In this document: piece by piece, positions 48,772-51,211 of the stretch | Numbering within the stretch: position 1 is the first letter of the stretch | How the letters are laid out: every line of letters begins with the position of its first letter | Assembly: GCA_904377855.1 (NCBI GenBank) | Contig: CAJFGS010000022.1 | Span: 1 to 51,211 of the forward strand | Direction: 5' to 3' | Source of the DNA: Candidatus Avimonas merdigallinarum | GTDB lineage: Bacteria > Bacillota > Clostridia > Oscillospirales > Acutalibacteraceae | DNA: 51,211 nucleotides | Position numbers and translations under genes: made by a program | Notes under the pieces: model-generated | The model's database searches: none | Told to the model about the DNA's origin: nothing | The model's input: the letters and a program-made list of their open reading frames with translations, nothing else

Positions 48772-49611
48772 CTATGCCGTCAGGGAGATAAAACCGCCGA
48801 GGTTCCCCCGACGGCCGCCGGTCGCCCGGTGGGACCAGAACACATCGGCATGGCAGCGGGTGCACAGGTCGGTGACGGTGATATTCTCCTCCCGCAGCCC
48901 GGCCGCCAGCAGGCTCCGGCGGTTGATTTCCCACAGGTTCACGTGGTATTTGCCCCCGCCGTCCTCCCGGCCGCAGCGGTCGCCGAATTCCTCCATGCCG
49001 GCGAACACCTCCCAAACCGGGGAATCCACCTCGAAGCAGCAAAAGCCGATCGACGGGCCGATCCCCGCGAGGATATCCTCCGGCCGGCAGCCGTAATCCC
49101 GGCGCATCCGCTCCACCGTCACCGCGCCAATCCGCGCCGCCGTCCCCTTCCACCCGGCGTGGGAGGTCCCTACCACCCGGCGGACCGGATCCAGGAAAAA
49201 CAGGGGGACGCAGTCGGCATATTGGGTGCAGAGCACCACGTCCGGCTCGTCGGTGAGCAGGCCGTCGATATCCGCGTACCCCTTTTCCCGGGTGACGCCC
49301 CGCCCCCGGTCGGCCGCGGTGACGTTGCGGATCTCCGTATGATGCTCCTGAGCGGAAACCACCACGTTTTCCGCCTTCACCCCAATCGCCGCGCAGAACC
49401 GTTCAAAATTTTCCCGCACAGCCGCCGGCGAATCCCCCCGGCTGTAACTCAAATTCATGCTCGCGCAGTCCCCGCCGCTCACCCCGCCCAGGCGGGTGGA
49501 GAAGCCGTGCCGCACAAACGGGACGGCGTCGAACGCGGGGAAGGTGTAATAGGGCACCTCCCCGGGATGGGGGGTCAGGGTGCGGCTTTCGGGAAGAGGA
49601 ACGCTGGACAT
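48772..49611 (-). CDS. pgeF: PgeF/YfiH-family protein (laccase-domain; peptidoglycan editing factor)
   Basis: It is 279 aa. RHGFSTRLGGVSGG, SAQEHHTEIRNVT (metal His), CTQYADCVPLFFLDP (the Cys with D-C motif), SHAGWKGTAARI (third His) and GIGPSIGFCCFEV are all diagnostic. Known roles are zinc-dependent purine nucleoside handling in human FAMIN-like relatives and removal of mis-incorporated serine from peptidoglycan precursors in E. coli YfiH. It lies between the glycosyltransferase (46-base gap) and the CmpB-type gene on one strand. Confidence 0.93.
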   Translation of the reverse strand: MSSVPLPESRTLTPHPGEVPYYTFPAFDAVPFVRHGFSTRLGGVSGGDCASMNLSYSRGDSPAAVRENFERFCAAIGVKAENVVVSAQEHHTEIRNVTAADRGRGVTREKGYADIDGLLTDEPDVVLCTQYADCVPLFFLDPVRRVVGTSHAGWKGTAARIGAVTVERMRRDYGCRPEDILAGIGPSIGFCCFEVDSPVWEVFAGMEEFGDRCGREDGGGKYHVNLWEINRRSLLAAGLREENITVTDLCTRCHADVFWSHRATGGRRGNLGGFISLTA

Positions 49612-49657
49612 GAAACCGTCTCCTTATCGCAGTATTTTGTCGGCGGCCGCGCCTCCC

Positions 49658-50791
49658 TCAGCGGGCGGCGTCCCGGCAGGCGGCGAGAAGCTGTTCGCAG
49701 ACCGTATCCCGGCCGAACCGCTCCAGGGTCAGGGCGCGAATGCGGACGGGATCGTAATCCCCGGCGGTGTCCATCATCCGCCGCATCGCCCCCGCCAGCC
49801 CTTCCGGGTCGTCCACCGGGACCAGCAGGCCCGTTTCCTCCCGCACGATGTCCAGCGGGCCGCCGCAGCGGGTGCTGATCACCGGCTTGCCGCAGGCCGC
49901 CGCCTCGTTGAGCACGCAGGACAGCGTCTCCACGCGGGACGAGCAGACAAAGCAGTCGCATCCGTTCATAAAATCCACCGCCCGGTCCCGCGGGACCGGG
50001 CCCACCAGGCGGCAGGCGTCCCCGATGCCGGCGGAATCAATCAGCGCCTGGAGGCTTTCCCGCTGCCCCCCGGCGCCGGCGATTTCCAGCACGCAGGGCC
50101 GCTCCTCCCCCTCCTTCAGGAGGGCGAAGGCCCGGATCAGGGTATCGTAGCCTTTGATCGGCCGGAGCTGCCCCATGGCGTGGAAGGTGAACGCGGGGCG
50201 GGGCGGCGTTTCCTTTTGGAAAAACGCCCGCCCGTCCACCGGGTCGGGGATGACGCGGGTCTCCCCCGCCGGCTCCATGACCGCCTGCAGGGCAGAACTG
50301 ACGCAGGCGTTCACCCGGGCCGCCCGCATCACCTCATGGAGCCGGCGCACCGCCGGGCTGCCGGCCGGTTCGGTCATGACATAGGAGGAATGCTCCATAA
50401 AAAACAGGGGCAGGCCGTGGCGGCGGCAGAGCGCCAGCGCCTCATACCCATGCAGGGAGGAACGCAGGTTGACCACGTCCGGCCTCCCCCATTCCTTTTC
50501 GATCCGGCGGTAGAGCGCTTCCAGCATCCGGGTGCGCTGGGCGCAGCGCCCCCTTTCCCACCGCGGGGTCAGGTTGGGGCGGGTATAGGTATAGGTGAGC
50601 ACCCCGTTTTTTTCTTCCCGCCGGATCCCGTTGTGCGACGGGCGGAAATCGCCTCCCACGCTGACATGGGCAACCGCCATCTCTACCCCCCGCTCCGCGA
50701 GCGCTTCCGCCTGTTCCTGAAAGAACGTGCCGAGCAGCGGCGCGCCCGGCGTAGGGTACCAGGAGGGGATCATCAATACCTTCATTCGCAT
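49658..50791 (-). CDS. GT4-family glycosyltransferase
   Basis: It is 377 aa with the GT-B fold. The N-terminal domain is MKVLMIPSWYPTPGAPLLGTFFQEQAEALAERG (given in parts: MIPSWYPTPG and GTFFQEQAEAL). The C-terminal donor domain has MGQLRPIKGYDTLIRAFALL, AGAGGQRESLQALIDSAG, FVCSSRVETLSCVLNEAAACGKPVISTRCGG with the E-x7-E motif of retaining GT4 enzymes, and GLLVPVDDPEGLA. It transfers a sugar from a nucleotide donor to a surface glycan or lipid. Three in-frame ATGs follow AAAGGG; ATG 50791 at 6 bases is preferred. Confidence 0.9.
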   Translation of the reverse strand: MRMKVLMIPSWYPTPGAPLLGTFFQEQAEALAERGVEMAVAHVSVGGDFRPSHNGIRREEKNGVLTYTYTRPNLTPRWERGRCAQRTRMLEALYRRIEKEWGRPDVVNLRSSLHGYEALALCRRHGLPLFFMEHSSYVMTEPAGSPAVRRLHEVMRAARVNACVSSALQAVMEPAGETRVIPDPVDGRAFFQKETPPRPAFTFHAMGQLRPIKGYDTLIRAFALLKEGEERPCVLEIAGAGGQRESLQALIDSAGIGDACRLVGPVPRDRAVDFMNGCDCFVCSSRVETLSCVLNEAAACGKPVISTRCGGPLDIVREETGLLVPVDDPEGLAGAMRRMMDTAGDYDPVRIRALTLERFGRDTVCEQLLAACRDAAR

Positions 50792-50867
50792 GGCCATCCC
50801 TTTCTCACGGCTTGCGCTCCTGTGGGAAGGCGTCCTTCCTCCGGCAGCCGCTATTTCCGGTAGCCTT

Positions 50868-50897
50868 ATTATATCCCGCTCCGGCGGGGCGGCGCAA
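50868..50897 (-). promoter_or_regulatory. Promoter of the GT4-pgeF-CmpB unit
   Basis: Minus strand TTGCGC (50892-50897), 18-base spacer, TATAAT (50868-50873). The leader is about 70 bases. Confidence 0.65.
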
Positions 50898-51120
50898 CCC
50901 CTGCGGGAAATTTTCCGAGGAAGGGCGGGACGAGCCTCTGTTCGAGCCGGGGGGCGTCCCGTGCCGGGAGCGCCCTGCGGCCGAACGGGGCGACGGGGCA
51001 GCCGCCCGGGGTTCCGCTGGAGTGCAGGATGGCCGAGGCGCCCTGCCCTCCTGTGGATTTCCAGCCGGCTTCTCCCGATTGGAACACGCGGCCTTTCCCC
51101 ATGCCCAAACACAGTCATGA
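50898..51120. other. GC-rich intergenic stretch at the right end
   Basis: No gene is supported: all open frames lack ribosome sites and known domains. It is GC-rich with many short inverted repeats and leads into the hairpin run at the window edge. Confidence 0.4.
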
Positions 51121-51191
51121 CCACGCCCAAAGGACGTGGCATGAAGAATAGGCCCTGTAAGGGCCCTAACACCAGCAGCGCCTAAAGGCGC
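51121..51191. repeat. Array of three short hairpins with about 27-base period, cut by the window end
   Basis: CCACGCCC-AAA-GGACGTGG (51121-51139, one mismatch), GGCCCT-GTA-AGGGCC (51151-51165) and GCGCCT-AA-AGGCGC (51178-51191). Their centres lie about 28 and 27 bases apart and all have A-rich loops. No T-runs follow, so these are not ordinary terminators. Confidence 0.55.
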
Positions 51192-51211
51192 CAAACGAGC
51201 AACGCCAACCG

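Noticed and set aside
47458-49878. 806-codon plus-strand frame across the CmpB-type and pgeF genes
   Set aside because: Runs antisense to two well-supported genes, crosses a bidirectional terminator, and has no recognisable domain.
1-51211. CRISPR arrays, tRNA, rRNA, insertion sequences, integrases or attachment sites
   Set aside because: No regular direct-repeat/spacer array, no tRNA T-loop (GTTCGA) motif within a cloverleaf, and no transposase or recombinase protein seen on either strand.

Overview
The window reads as one chromosomal piece of a high-GC Gram-positive anaerobe. The best fit is a gut Clostridium-class member of the Oscillospiraceae/Ruminococcaceae type. Supporting features are strong AGGAGG-like ribosome binding sites, sigma-A promoters of TTGACA-17-TATAAT type, the ylxM-ffh-rpsP-khpA order, a RodA/FtsW protein with a TTG start, lipoproteins with LxxC lipoboxes, and an M23 peptidase of a type I know from spore-formers. 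I saw no rRNA, tRNA, CRISPR array, insertion sequence or phage gene.

Layout. 1-7.6 kb (+): a sugar-nucleotide operon, cut at the left edge. It starts with a UDP-GlcNAc/ManNAc-type dehydrogenase, a UDP-GlcNAc 2-epimerase, a WlbA/WbpB-like oxidoreductase and a WbpD-like N-acetyltransferase, together making UDP-acetamido-uronates. It continues with capE-capF-capG (UDP-N-acetyl-L-fucosamine) and ends at a strong terminator. 7.7-8.2 kb (+): two tiny paralogous proteins of unknown function. 8.4-11.5 kb (-): cysK with a consensus promoter and operator-like dyad, a frameshifted nucleotidyltransferase, and galM. 11.9-17.8 kb (+): a cell-envelope operon with a wall-binding transglutaminase-like protein, a VanX-like (M15) lipoprotein with an SH3-like region, an MBOAT O-acyltransferase, its AlgX/DHHW partner and a small lipoprotein.

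17.9-30.2 kb: a carbohydrate-utilisation locus. One minus-strand unit is cupin plus Gfo/Idh oxidoreductase. A second is DUF5107-TPR protein, GH38 (frameshifted in a G8 tract), GH31 and a uroporphyrinogen-decarboxylase-fold protein. An AraC-family regulator is divergent from it. No transporter is present, and none of the enzymes has a signal peptide, so they should act on imported oligosaccharides. 30.4-34.2 kb (-): zinc-ribbon membrane protein, metallophosphoesterase, and the tsaE-tsaB-upp unit. 34.3-38.3 kb: rodA/ftsW-like (+), a DUF3298-like protein (-), an M23 peptidase (+), and a candidate small RNA (-).

38.3-42.9 kb: a left-handed beta-helix protein (-), a clan GH-A glycosidase (+) and a NatAB-like ABC exporter (+). 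43.0-45.5 kb (-): the signal-recognition operon ylxM-ffh-rpsP-khpA behind a consensus promoter with a perfect 11-bp-arm palindrome over the start site. 45.6-51.2 kb: AlkZ-like protein (-), alpha/beta hydrolase (+), then GT4 glycosyltransferase, pgeF and a CmpB-type membrane protein (-). The right edge holds a run of short hairpins.

Two otherwise good genes are broken at homopolymers (T7 and G8), which means either assembly errors or slippage-prone switches. Three long GC-rich, hairpin-rich intergenic islands (19.5-20.0, 37.7-38.0, 50.9-51.2 kb) contain no convincing gene and look like candidates for multi-copy intergenic elements.
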